From M269 sp964625615 (lineage in GTDB: Bacteria; Pseudomonadota; Gammaproteobacteria; Enterobacterales; Alteromonadaceae), in NCBI GenBank assembly GCA_964625615.1, contig CAZVDU010000065.1, positions 1 to 22,201 of the forward strand: a stretch of 22,201 nucleotides of DNA. The letters are read 5' to 3'. Below the pieces are notes generated by a model. It did no database searches. It was not told the origin of the DNA and saw nothing but the letters and a program-made list of their open reading frames with translations. Position numbers and translations under genes: made by a program. Positions 8,024-16,744 of the stretch are shown piece by piece; the stretch's first letter is position 1; every line of letters starts with the position of its first letter.

Positions 8024-8508
8024 TGGACACTCAATAATGCGTTTATTTGATCAATTTTCTTTTGTGTTTTCTTTTCTTTAAAACCTGTATGCGTAGCCCT
8101 TACCTTGCCCTGTTTGTCAACAATGTAGGCGACAGGCAACCCTGGAACATTCATCGCTTGCGCCAAGTTGTTAGAGGGGTCTCGGTATATCTTAAAACTC
8201 GCTGGGTACTGCTGTAGAAACTCGGCTGCGTCTTCTTCACTTTCATCAAGATTTATCGCAATAACTTGGAATTCACTTTCGTCGTAGCTAGCCGTTAATT
8301 CATTCATAAATGGGAAAGATTTTCTGCAAGGCTTACACCATGAGGCCCAAAAATCAACGTATAAAACTTTCCCCTTCAAACTCTCCGCGGTGACTGTTTC
8401 ACCACTTTTAAAATCTTTTAGTGAGAATGAGGGAAGTTGTGTTTGTCCAACGGCTGCCTTAGCCATAAAACTTAAAAAAACAAAGGTCAGTAATTGCTTC
8501 ATCATCAT
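8020..8508 (-). CDS. TlpA/ResA-like periplasmic thioredoxin
   Basis: A 162-residue thioredoxin-fold protein. An N-terminal signal peptide (cleaved near AAVG, residue 21) sends it to the periplasm. The active site is W57-C58-K59-P60-C61 within VDFWASWCKPCRKSFP, and the cis-proline loop is VPGLPVAYIVD (Pro125). Domain order and length fit the TlpA/ResA group, which exchanges disulfides with specific envelope clients. Three consecutive ATG codons begin the gene, and no strong ribosome binding site distinguishes them. It is the first gene of the operon. The DUF4266 protein, with its C-terminal CxC, is the obvious candidate client because the two genes overlap by four bases; that pairing is inferred. 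Confidence 0.9.
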   Translation of the reverse strand: MMMKQLLTFVFLSFMAKAAVGQTQLPSFSLKDFKSGETVTAESLKGKVLYVDFWASWCKPCRKSFPFMNELTASYDESEFQVIAINLDESEEDAAEFLQQYPASFKIYRDPSNNLAQAMNVPGLPVAYIVDKQGKVRATHTGFKEKKTQKKIDQINALLSVQ

Positions 8509-8942
8509 TTAATGCCAGCGAGTTAAATTGGTTGCGATGATAGGAGATAAACGCAAGCATTATCAATGCCGCAGCCAAATTGTGATAAAAACGACATAGA
8601 TGACATTTCAATGTTTGAATTAGCCTCTAAGCCGATTGAAGCTTGGTAAGATGTTAGAGGCATACCTTGTCAAAAAAGGTTCAAAATGCCAGCTTCTTAA
8701 TATTATCAATGAGGTTTTTTTCTGTTTAATATCTTTTAAAGGTTGGTGTTAATTCGCCTCTGAAGTTTATCGCCTAAGTATAAAATGTGAATAGAGAACC
8801 TACCATCAGGATTGGCATTACTACGTGACGCCTTAGCTTAATCCAATAACTTTTTGCTTAATGTGGAAGATGATCAACTTAGGTTAATACTGCTACTATA
8901 ATAATTACTATTAAGTGGAGCCGGTGATAACGAGTGATATAT
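8509..8942. other. Divergent intergenic region
   Basis: A 434-base spacer between the redox operon (leftward) and the DUF1800/DUF1501 operon (rightward). It must hold both promoters. A consensus -10 for the rightward operon is noted at 8897-8902. No clear leftward promoter, repeat or RNA structure was recognised, and there is no gene-like frame. Confidence 0.5.
8897..8902 (+). promoter_or_regulatory. Candidate -10 element of the DUF1800 operon
   Basis: TATAAT, a perfect sigma-70 -10 hexamer, lies about 40 bases before the ATG at 8943. The hexamer 17-18 bases upstream is a poor match to TTGACA, so the promoter is tentative. Confidence 0.4.
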
Positions 8943-10637
8943 ATGAATAAGTCAGTGATTTTGGCATTGATAATAGCGTTTCTCGTTAGCGCTTGTGGTG
9001 GAGGGGGAGGCGATACTGTACCTGCTGTCACCTCGCCACCTGTTGAAGAGCCAGCACCGTCTGATTCGCCTACGACGCCAAATTTGGATGTTCAGGCAGA
9101 AGAAGCTGCGCGTTTACTGAATCAAGCATCTTTTGGCCCTAGTTCTCAAAGTATTGAAGATGTGATGAATTTAGGCCTTGAAGGATGGATCGAACAACAG
9201 CTTGACATGCCTGCAAGCTCCCATGCAGAACGTGTTGAAATAGCTAGGCTTACAGAAGGTGTTGTAGGCGACGATACTGTCTCAAGAGAGAGGCGTATAG
9301 AAGCTTGGTGGGCAATCGCGTTGCAGGGTGATGATCAATTAAGGCAACGTGTTGCTTTTGCATTGAGCGAAATTATGGTGGCTTCTGAAAACAGTGTTTT
9401 TGCGCAAGATACATTAGGTATTGCACTCTACTACGATATTCTTGCTGAAAACGCCTTTGGAAACTTCAGGGAGTTATTAGAAGATGTCACTTTATCTCCC
9501 ATTATGGGGCTCTACTTAAGTATGTTGGGTAATCAAAGAGCCAACGTTGAACTCAACATTCGACCCGATGAAAACTATGCAAGGGAAGTTATGCAACTTT
9601 TTAGTATTGGCTTAGTTGAATTGAATAATGATGGCACTACTATTCTTGATGGAAATGGCTCGCCTATTCCAACCTATGATCAAGATACTATTGAGGCGTT
9701 TGCTCGTGTATATACAGGGTGGAATTTTGCGGGAGCGACAGCGCAAACCTTTAATCGATTCTTTTTTAATTACAACACGCGTGAGCCTATGCTGCCAATT
9801 GACGCATTTCATGACACCACTGAAAAAGTATTGCTGAACGATTTCGTTGTACCTGCAGGACAGACTGCGCGAGAAGACTTGGCGATGGCGTTGGACAATA
9901 TATTCAATCACGATAATGTTGGCCCTTTTATCAGCAAGCAGTTAATTCAAAAGCTGGTAACAAGTAATCCGACGCCAGCTTATGTGGAGCGAGTTGCCAA
10001 TACGTTTAACGATGATGGTACAGGCGTAAGAGGTAACCTTGGCGCCGTTGTTAGAGATCTATTGTTGGACGAGGAAGCAAGAGAAGGGCCAACAGATTTC
10101 CCTGATACATTTGGAAAGTTAAGAGAACCTATCCTAGTCGCAACGCATTTATGGCGAGCCTTTCGAGCAGAGTCGCCAGATGATGTATTTTCGTTGGGCT
10201 TTCCTGAGTTTTTCTTCAACCAAGCGCCACTTGCAGCACCTTCGGTATTTAACTTCTTCTCACCTAGTTTTATGCCTCAGGGGTTGGTATCTCAACAAGG
10301 GTTGTTTGCACCTGAATTCCAAATAGCGACAGACACTTTCTTGGCTCGCCAGAGCAACTTCCTAGCGTTTTCGGTCTTCGCCGGACACAATCAGATTGAA
10401 GATCAAACGGATGATAGGATATTGATTGATCTGTCTGAGGAGATAGCGCTTGCTGACAATCCAGAGGATTTATTAACACATTTAGATATCTTGCTAATGG
10501 CGGGTAGCATGTCGGATAACATGCGGGATATATTAATAACTGCTTATGAACAAACAGCGGGTTTTGAGCCTACTGACCGCATAACAAACTTAATTTTCTT
10601 GATCATGAGCTCGCCTCAATACGTGATTCAGAAGTAA
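8943..10637 (+). CDS. DUF1800 family lipoprotein
   Basis: The frame is open from GTG 8934, but ATG 8943 is preferred because MNKSVILALIIAFLVSAC is a compact lipoprotein signal and GAG lies eight bases upstream. The lipid-anchored Cys is followed by five glycines and a Pro/Ser/Thr-rich linker, then the DUF1800 domain: AARLLNQASFGPS near the start, GLEGWIEQQL, LRQRVAFALSEIMV, NYAREVMQLFSIGL and FARVYTGWNF. The C-terminal part includes FFNQAPLAAPSVFNFFSPSF and ends with TDRITNLIFLIMSSPQYVIQK. At 564 residues it is full length for the family. It sits nine bases before a DUF1501 gene, an arrangement common in proteobacteria and planctomycetes. The biochemical role is unknown; a two-protein envelope complex with the DUF1501 product is inferred from linkage. 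Confidence 0.9.
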   Translation: MNKSVILALIIAFLVSACGGGGGDTVPAVTSPPVEEPAPSDSPTTPNLDVQAEEAARLLNQASFGPSSQSIEDVMNLGLEGWIEQQLDMPASSHAERVEIARLTEGVVGDDTVSRERRIEAWWAIALQGDDQLRQRVAFALSEIMVASENSVFAQDTLGIALYYDILAENAFGNFRELLEDVTLSPIMGLYLSMLGNQRANVELNIRPDENYAREVMQLFSIGLVELNNDGTTILDGNGSPIPTYDQDTIEAFARVYTGWNFAGATAQTFNRFFFNYNTREPMLPIDAFHDTTEKVLLNDFVVPAGQTAREDLAMALDNIFNHDNVGPFISKQLIQKLVTSNPTPAYVERVANTFNDDGTGVRGNLGAVVRDLLLDEEAREGPTDFPDTFGKLREPILVATHLWRAFRAESPDDVFSLGFPEFFFNQAPLAAPSVFNFFSPSFMPQGLVSQQGLFAPEFQIATDTFLARQSNFLAFSVFAGHNQIEDQTDDRILIDLSEEIALADNPEDLLTHLDILLMAGSMSDNMRDILITAYEQTAGFEPTDRITNLIFLIMSSPQYVIQK

Positions 10638-10649
10638 AGGGGGAAGGTG

Positions 10650-12029
10650 ATGGTACAGAAAAAAGCACAACTCAATCGCAGAAACTTCCTACGCAGAACA
10701 TTAGGTTCGTCATTAGGTGTCGCGAGTATGGCATCTGTAGGTGGCAGTTTAGGGATGGTTAACTCCGCTTTAGCTCAAAGTAGTGATCGTTTTGATGATT
10801 ATAGGGCGCTTGTTTGCGTCTTCCTTTTTGGCGGCAATGATTCTTTGAATATGTTGGTGCCAACTGATAACGCTGAATATCAAATTTATCAAAATGTCAG
10901 GCAAAATCTGGCCTTTGCACAAGGCAGTCTGCTACCTATTAACCCAGTAGGTAATCTACCCTATGCCATTGGGTTACCTGATGCGATGTCTGCAATAAGG
11001 CCGTTGTTTGACTCTGGTCGGTTGTCTTTTGTATCTAATGTTGGGCCGCTGATAGCACCCGTAACAAAGCAAGAACTGATCAACAATATCGCTTTGGCAC
11101 CGCCACAATTATTTTCTCACAATGACCAACAGGATAACTGGCATACGTCGAGGCCTGATGCGCCTTCTATTAGTGGATGGGCGGGCCGTATGGCTGATTT
11201 ATTGTCTGAATCAAGTGATGCATTGCCTATTAATTTATCAGTATTTGGCAATAACTTGATGCAAACAGGCTTATCAACATCCTTGTTTTCTCTTTCATCA
11301 AGTGGACCAGAACAGTTCCAAGCACTTGACCCTCAACAAGCGTTTAACAATGAACGGATAGCGGTATATGAGCAATTACTTGCCGACAGCACTCATATTC
11401 TTGAGCGAGGGTATTCAAAGATTGTAAGCCGCGCTATGGCGAATAACCTCTTGGTGAGTAACGCATTGGAATCTTCTGTCGGCAGTAATACACCCTATCC
11501 TCCAAGGAATTTTCTCGCAAGTCAGCTCGAAATTGTGGCGAGGCTTATCAGTGTTGAGCAACAGTTAGGGCAGCGGCGCCAAGTTTACTTTGTTGGATTA
11601 GGAGGATGGGATACCCATGATCAGCAAGCAACGTTGCATCCTCAACAGCTAACTTTATTAAGCGAAGCGCTGGCAGCATTTCAGCAAAACTTAATGCAAC
11701 TTAATATGGAAGACGCGGTGACAACCTTTACCGTGTCTGATTTCGGACGAACGCTTACCAGTAATGGCGACGGTACCGATCACGGTTGGGGTGGGCATCA
11801 ACTTGTTATGGGCGGGGCAGTCAATGGTGGGCGAGTGCTAGGAACATTACCCGCGCTCGAATTGAATTCAGATGATGATTTGGATGATGGGCGCATCATC
11901 CCTACTGCATCGGTCGACCAATATATCGCGAGTTTAGCTACCTGGTTTGGCTTAACTACTACCGAGTTAAATGCGGTACTACCTAACCTCAATCGTTTTG
12001 ATGCAAACGCCCTCAGTATTTTTGGCTGA
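10650..12029 (+). CDS. DUF1501 family protein with Tat signal
   Basis: A twin-arginine signal, RRNFLRR followed by a Gly/Ala/Ser-rich segment ending NSALA, directs the folded protein across the inner membrane. I chose ATG 10650 over GTG 10647 because the AGGGGG at 10638-10643 then has six-base spacing. The DUF1501 domain (alkaline phosphatase/sulfatase-like superfamily as I recall) shows LVCVFLFGGNDSLNMLVP near the start, ending in FSHNDQQDNW, GLGGWDTHDQQ, VSDFGRT and GTDHGWGGH. These Asp/His clusters resemble metal-binding motifs of that superfamily. It follows the DUF1800 gene closely and almost certainly shares its transcript. Export as a folded, possibly metal-loaded enzyme is inferred from the Tat signal. 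The substrate is unknown. Confidence 0.9.
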   Translation: MVQKKAQLNRRNFLRRTLGSSLGVASMASVGGSLGMVNSALAQSSDRFDDYRALVCVFLFGGNDSLNMLVPTDNAEYQIYQNVRQNLAFAQGSLLPINPVGNLPYAIGLPDAMSAIRPLFDSGRLSFVSNVGPLIAPVTKQELINNIALAPPQLFSHNDQQDNWHTSRPDAPSISGWAGRMADLLSESSDALPINLSVFGNNLMQTGLSTSLFSLSSSGPEQFQALDPQQAFNNERIAVYEQLLADSTHILERGYSKIVSRAMANNLLVSNALESSVGSNTPYPPRNFLASQLEIVARLISVEQQLGQRRQVYFVGLGGWDTHDQQATLHPQQLTLLSEALAAFQQNLMQLNMEDAVTTFTVSDFGRTLTSNGDGTDHGWGGHQLVMGGAVNGGRVLGTLPALELNSDDDLDDGRIIPTASVDQYIASLATWFGLTTTELNAVLPNLNRFDANALSIFG

Positions 12030-12079
12030 AGTCGTTTGCAGATAGTGAGCTGTAGATCAATTACTTATACTGAGTAGTG

Positions 12080-12589
12080 TTAGCTACAAATATCTTTTTT
12101 GCGATTGAAGTTGATGACTTTTACCGGTTTGGATTTTCCATTTTCAAATACATCTATAGCGACAGAATAGCTTGTGATTAGAGGCCGAGCTTCTGTCAGC
12201 GTGATGTTGTAATGCGCATTTTCATTGATGTTCATCACATAATAAGAATCGCCTGTTAGCGCTTTAGTGTTGTATCCAATATGAGCGACTACTTTTCCAG
12301 TAGGTATCACTGACTCTTGAGTATTCGTGTTTTTGTTAACAGAAGATTGGGCAACTACCTTGTCATTCCCTTTACAAAAATCACCGTATAAATAGGTATC
12401 GACATAAGCATATGAAACCGTTATGGGAGGTAAATCAGGCGCTGAAAAATTGGGAGAAGAAAACGTTAATCGTGTTGTACTGGCCGTGTAACTTGTATCG
12501 ATATGAGGGGATAAATCCCTTGTTGCAGAACAGGCTGATAACAATAAAGTTGTACCTAGTATGACATTGAATTTTTTAAAGCTAAACAT
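12080..12589 (-). CDS. Unrecognised small lipoprotein
   Basis: A 169-residue protein with signal MFSFKKFNVILGTTLLLSAC; the lipobox LSAC makes Cys20 the anchor. AGAGGA lies eight bases before the ATG. The mature part is predicted to be mainly beta-strand and has two further cysteines, one in GDFCKGND and one at DICS at the very end, which could form a disulfide joining a mid-chain loop to the C-terminus. I do not recognise a family. It is transcribed toward the DUF1501 gene, whose stop is 50 bases away, and no clear terminator separates the two. There are no operon partners. Confidence 0.75.
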   Translation of the reverse strand: MFSFKKFNVILGTTLLLSACSATRDLSPHIDTSYTASTTRLTFSSPNFSAPDLPPITVSYAYVDTYLYGDFCKGNDKVVAQSSVNKNTNTQESVIPTGKVVAHIGYNTKALTGDSYYVMNINENAHYNITLTEARPLITSYSVAIDVFENGKSKPVKVINFNRKKDICS

Positions 12590-13146
12590 CCTTTAAGTCC
12601 TCTTGTTTAGTCGATATATTACCTCGCTTAAATGCGAGTAAGGTGTATCCAAATCAAATGTAATTTTTCTTGGAGCTTAGGGAAGTTCTTCCTTAAATTA
12701 ATATTTCATCCTTTTTACTCTAGGCAAAAAAGTAGCGACTCAGCTTCGGTTGTAGATTAGCCTACAGTGAACAGTTGTTAGCTTATTATGAAAGTACCGA
12801 CAGAGTAAAGATGAAATTTGATACTAAAAAGCGATTTATCAATCACTTATGGAAAGTATTAAATATTGCACAATGTCCAGCACGGGCGAAGCGCGATGTT
12901 GAAATTCTCATTTAGTCCCGACTCCCAAGATTAATAAAGGAAGGCGAAAACAAATATCGGTTCTATTGCCTTATCGACTTGTATCAACGACTAACCTTAA
13001 GTTGTGCGCTTATTGAATGAGCTTGGGAGTTATCGAGCTTATAATAAAAGCCTTAATACATTGGTTTTACTTTGTAGTGGTCACTGTTTTGTCTAAAAAA
13101 CAATGCTAAAGTAATCCTATAAACTCGACTGTTAGGATCAAGAATA
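12590..13146. other. Intergenic region with an interrupted small ORF
   Basis: 557 bases between the divergent lipoprotein and AsmA-like genes. The only gene-like content is the interrupted frame at 12811-13020, listed separately. AGGA at 13134-13137 is the ribosome binding site of the following gene. No hairpin terminator or strong promoter was recognised. Confidence 0.5.
12811..13020 (+). pseudogene. Possible small gene interrupted by one TAG codon
   Basis: From ATG 12811 the frame reads MKFDTKKRFINHLWKVLNI and on to VEILI, then TAG at 12913-12915. The same frame then stays open for 34 more codons (including LPRLIKEGENKYRFYCLIDL) to TGA at 13018-13020. Together this gives a compositionally normal, basic protein of about 69 residues broken by one stop. 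I recognise no family and the ribosome binding site is weak. It could be a recent nonsense pseudogene or chance. Confidence 0.3.
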
Positions 13147-13908
13147 ATGAAAAAAGGGTTATTAGTTGTTGGATTGTTATTGCTGCTTATTGCAGGTGGT
13201 GTGGTTTTCTTCTTAAGTAGTGGTGGGGATTTTATTAAGGCGCAAATTGAGAAGCAAGGTTCGCTATACCTTGGTACTCCGGTATCTGTTGCCAATGTTG
13301 AACTAGCTGTAACCGAAGGCCGTTTGTCGATCAGTGAATTGAATATTGCTAATCCGGCAGGATTTAGAGATGCGAATGCATTTAGCCTTCACGCAGTTAC
13401 TCTTGATATTGGTGATTTGCTCAACGAACCTTATGTTGTTGAAACCGTTAGTATTAATGCACCGGAGGTGTTATATGAACTTGATGCTAATGGGAAAGGT
13501 AACTTAGTTGTCTTGAAAGACAATCTTGACGCTAATTTGCCAGCGTCAGAGAGTGCGTCTGAACCAGAACCTGCTTCGTCAGATGGTGCGAACCCGCTGG
13601 TGATTGTGGAGAATGTCACGGTTAGTGGTGTGCGCCTTCAACTTAATTTTGAGAACTTACCAACAGGTGATTTGGAAATTGACACCAAAGCCTATGAGAT
13701 TACCTTGCCTACGTTCAATGCTGGCTCGATTGGTAAACCCAATGGCATTCCAGCCGATCAAGTTGGTGCGGCTATTTTTGACATAATGCTGGAACAAGTG
13801 ATTGATGCCGCTAAGGCTGAAGCTAAAGACAAGCTTAAAGATGAAGCCAAGGGTAAACTTGTTGAAAAAGCGAAAGATAAGTTGAAAGGATTGTTTAACA
13901 GAAATTAA
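13147..13908 (+). CDS. Short AsmA-like membrane-anchored protein
   Basis: A 253-residue protein. Residues 1-25 are one hydrophobic segment (LLVVGLLLLLIAGGVVFFL), an uncleaved anchor placing the rest in the periplasm. The next part, IKAQIEKQGSLYLGTPVSV to LSISELNIANPAGF, matches the N-terminal beta pattern of AsmA/DUF748 proteins, which are linked to lipid traffic and outer-membrane assembly. A Ser/Pro/Glu linker (ASESASEPEPASS) divides it from a second beta region. The C-terminus is a Lys/Ala/Glu-rich amphipathic helix built from AKDKLKDEAKGKL-type units. At 253 residues it is far shorter than typical AsmA (600 or more). AGGA lies nine bases before the ATG. It appears monocistronic. Confidence 0.7.
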   Translation: MKKGLLVVGLLLLLIAGGVVFFLSSGGDFIKAQIEKQGSLYLGTPVSVANVELAVTEGRLSISELNIANPAGFRDANAFSLHAVTLDIGDLLNEPYVVETVSINAPEVLYELDANGKGNLVVLKDNLDANLPASESASEPEPASSDGANPLVIVENVTVSGVRLQLNFENLPTGDLEIDTKAYEITLPTFNAGSIGKPNGIPADQVGAAIFDIMLEQVIDAAKAEAKDKLKDEAKGKLVEKAKDKLKGLFNRN

Positions 13909-13939
13909 TCAGCCGCGATTGGTATTTTTCAAGAATGCT

Positions 13940-13973
13940 ACAGGTTCTAGGATAGATCATTCCTAGAATCTGT
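13940..13973. repeat. Inverted repeat downstream of the AsmA-like gene
   Basis: ACAGGTTCTAGGA (13940-13952) and TCCTAGAATCTGT (13961-13973) form a thirteen-pair stem with one G-T and an eight-base loop. It follows the stop at 13908 by 31 bases. Neither side has a T tract, so it is either an imperfect terminator, an RNA stabiliser or a protein site. Confidence 0.6.
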
Positions 13974-14177
13974 CAGGCTTTAGGTGGCGAGGGAAGAGCC
14001 AGTAATATAGAACTCTTATCAGCTCGATCAATAATCTCAATCCGGGTATAGGAGTGATGGAAAAGTACAAGCGCAGCAGCTCGTGCTATTAGCTGCACTT
14101 TTGAGGCTTTAAAAATCTTTATGATAGTGATTCTGGGGCGTAAATTAGATGCTTTACGGTATCCCAAGGTTATAAGC

Positions 14178-14777
14178 ATGTTAAAGCTCACTCCTCGTCT
14201 ATTTTTTGTCTTCACCTTAGCCTTATTTATGAGTCAAACTCAAGCCGCTAATCAGAGTCTTGCTGATGTGCTGATGGATGAAGATGCGGGTTGTATGCAA
14301 GGTTCTGCGGCAGAGTTTGGGCGTTACTTAGGTGATTGGGATATTGCAGATCAAACATTACAGCAAGACGGTAAAACCTGGGTTGATGGAAATGGTGCGC
14401 GTTGGCTTTTCACCTGTGTTGGCAACGGCATTGCGGTACAGGATTTTTGGATGCCAAATGGCGCTGAAGGTGCTCCAGCACCCGGCGTGGGAACAAACTT
14501 ACGTATTTACGATCCCAAAGAAGAGCGATGGGAAGTGACCTGGACAGCAACAAAAGCTCCTGGAAAAACGCATATTCGTGCTCAGCAAGATGCTCATGGT
14601 AATATGGTGATGAATTATGTATCACCCGAACAAAACCCACCTAGACGTATTACTTTCTTTTCCCCAACTAGAGAGGGGTGGGATTGGGTTATGGAGTTGT
14701 CATTCGACAGTGGAAAAACTTGGACACCGGTTTATAAAATCAAAGCAACGGCTCGTCAACAACGTCAGCCTCATTAA
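14178..14777 (+). CDS. Secreted protein, DUF1579-like pattern
   Basis: The frame is open from 14121, but ATG 14178 is preferred because it begins a clean signal peptide (MLKLTPRLFFVFTLALFMSQ, cleaved after TQA) and has AAGG eight bases upstream. The 199-residue product has FGRYLGDWDI, then ARWLFTCVGNGIAVQDFWMP, TNLRIYDPKEERWEVTW and a strand-rich C-terminal half, WDWVMELSFDSGKTWTPVY. The order G-x-W, a wild-type-like beta series, and Y-D-P...W resembles DUF1579/lipocalin-like beta-barrel proteins, but that is a pattern impression rather than a firm assignment. The two Cys are at CMQGS and FTCVG. It ends 27 bases before topB and may share its transcript. Function is unknown. Confidence 0.75.
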   Translation: MLKLTPRLFFVFTLALFMSQTQAANQSLADVLMDEDAGCMQGSAAEFGRYLGDWDIADQTLQQDGKTWVDGNGARWLFTCVGNGIAVQDFWMPNGAEGAPAPGVGTNLRIYDPKEERWEVTWTATKAPGKTHIRAQQDAHGNMVMNYVSPEQNPPRRITFFSPTREGWDWVMELSFDSGKTWTPVYKIKATARQQRQPH

Positions 14778-14804
14778 GCTTTATCAGGTTTCACAAAAGG
14801 ACTT

Positions 14805-16712
14805 ATGAGACTATTTATTGCAGAAAAACCTAGCCTAGGTAGAGCGATCGTTGATGTTTTGCCTAAACCCCATAAAAAGAATGATGGCTATATTGAGTCA
14901 GGTAACGGTGATTGCGTTACTTGGTGTATTGGCCATTTATTAGAGCAGGCTGAGCCCGAAGACTACGACGCTAAATATAAAAAATGGCTTGTCGAAGATC
15001 TACCGATCATTCCGAGAGAATGGAAGCTAAACCCCAAAGTCAAAACCAAGAAACAACTCGGTGTTATCAAACGCTTAATCAAACGAGCTGACGTTATCGT
15101 AAATTCAGGTGATGTTGACCGTGAGGGACAAATCTTAGTTGACGAAGCCATAAAATATTGCGGTGCTAGCCAGTATAAGATTGATCATGCATTACGGTGT
15201 CTAATTAGCGATATGAATCCAGCGGCTGTTAGAAAAGCTGTTAATCATTTAAAGCCTAATCGAAATTTTATTCCTTTAGCGGTATCTGCGCTTGCCAGAG
15301 CGAGAGCTGATTGGCTGTACGGGTTGAATATGACGCGGCTTTGCACGCTCCAAGGGCAGAAATCCGGCTATCAAGGTGTACTGTCAATCGGGCGTGTGCA
15401 AACGCCTATACTCGGGTTAGTGGTTAACCGTGACCTTGAGATTGAAAGCTTTGTTTCTAAGCCATTCTACGAAGTGATTGCTCATATCAACAGTACGCTA
15501 GGCGACTACCAAGGAAAGTGGAAACCTAGCAAGGCGTGCGAGCCTTACATGGATAATGAAAAGCGTGTACTGTCCAAAAAACTCGCGTTAAATGTGGTTA
15601 GACGTATCCATAACCAATTGGGCAAGGTAACCAAGGTTAATCAAGATAAAAAACGACAAACACCGCCTTTACCGTTTAGCTTGTCGGCGTTGCAAATTGC
15701 AGCTGCAAAAGCGTTTGGCATGAGTGCGAAACAGGTACTAGATATTGGTCAGCAACTTTATGAAAAACATAAACTGATCACCTATCCCCGCTCTGATTGT
15801 CAATACTTACCTACAGAACATCTTAATGATGTTGGGGCAGTTACACAGGCGATTCGCTCTGTATCATCCAAACTCAGTACGATGCTTGACTCGGCTGATC
15901 TCAATAAAAAGAGTAAAGCATGGAATGACAAAAAAGTAAGCGCGCATCATGCCATTATTCCTACGGCCAAATCGAAATCGACAGGTGTATTATCTAAAGA
16001 CGAAGAGAAGATCTATGAGCTGGTTGCTCGCCAATATGTCGCCCAGTTTTACCCAGACTTTGAGTATTCGGATAAACAGATTGATACCGAAATAGCCGGA
16101 GGGCTATTTATCAGTCGGCAAAAGGATATTATTCATGACGGATGGAAAGCGTTATTCCCTAAACCTAAACAAAACAAGGAGGACACGGGCTTTTCGTCGA
16201 ACAGGTTACCGGATTTAAAGGTTGGTAATGAGGTTGAGTGCTTAAAAGGAGAGCTGGTAGAAAAAAACACAACGCCTCCCAAGCATTTTACTGATGCAAC
16301 TTTGTTAACCGCCCTTACCGGTATCGCTCGTTATGTGACAAATACAGAGATTAAAAAAGTACTAAGGGAAACCGATGGTTTAGGCACCGAAGCTACTCGT
16401 GCAGGCATTATTGAGTTGTTATTTAAACGTCAGTTCTTAACCCGAAAGGGTAAGGAAATCAGAGCCACTGATGTAGGTAGGCAACTCATCACTGCACTGC
16501 CTTTACAAATATCTCAGCCTGACATGACGGCTTTTTGGGAGTCACAATTAGAATCCATTAGCGTGCAGGCGGTGACTTATCAGTCTTTTATCAGCGGTGT
16601 AGAGCAAAACTTAGATCAACTGATTGGTCATGTGAAAGATGTGAGTTTTAATGGCCTGCCACAAGCCACAGTGAAAAAGAGATTCAGACGAAAACGCAAG
16701 CCTAAGAGATAG
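14805..16712 (+). CDS. topB: DNA topoisomerase III
   Basis: A type IA topoisomerase that cuts and rejoins one DNA strand and decatenates replication intermediates. The TOPRIM domain is at the N-terminus: FIAEKPSLGRAI supplies Glu7, and SGDVDREGQ carries Asp103 and Asp105 for Mg. The catalytic tyrosine is Tyr327 in LITYPRSDCQYLP, almost the same position as in E. coli TopB. SIGRVQTPILGLVVNRD and DGLGTEATRAGIIELL are further family blocks. At 635 residues it is slightly shorter than the E. coli enzyme (653). It ends in a basic tail (KKRFRRKRKPKR) with no zinc-finger cysteines, as expected for TopB rather than TopA. AAAGGA lies close before the ATG. dinB follows after 82 bases with its own promoter. 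Confidence 0.97.
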   Translation: MRLFIAEKPSLGRAIVDVLPKPHKKNDGYIESGNGDCVTWCIGHLLEQAEPEDYDAKYKKWLVEDLPIIPREWKLNPKVKTKKQLGVIKRLIKRADVIVNSGDVDREGQILVDEAIKYCGASQYKIDHALRCLISDMNPAAVRKAVNHLKPNRNFIPLAVSALARARADWLYGLNMTRLCTLQGQKSGYQGVLSIGRVQTPILGLVVNRDLEIESFVSKPFYEVIAHINSTLGDYQGKWKPSKACEPYMDNEKRVLSKKLALNVVRRIHNQLGKVTKVNQDKKRQTPPLPFSLSALQIAAAKAFGMSAKQVLDIGQQLYEKHKLITYPRSDCQYLPTEHLNDVGAVTQAIRSVSSKLSTMLDSADLNKKSKAWNDKKVSAHHAIIPTAKSKSTGVLSKDEEKIYELVARQYVAQFYPDFEYSDKQIDTEIAGGLFISRQKDIIHDGWKALFPKPKQNKEDTGFSSNRLPDLKVGNEVECLKGELVEKNTTPPKHFTDATLLTALTGIARYVTNTEIKKVLRETDGLGTEATRAGIIELLFKRQFLTRKGKEIRATDVGRQLITALPLQISQPDMTAFWESQLESISVQAVTYQSFISGVEQNLDQLIGHVKDVSFNGLPQATVKKRFRRKRKPKR

Positions 16713-16744
16713 CTGAAGCGATAACTCGCCAGCTTATTGGAACT

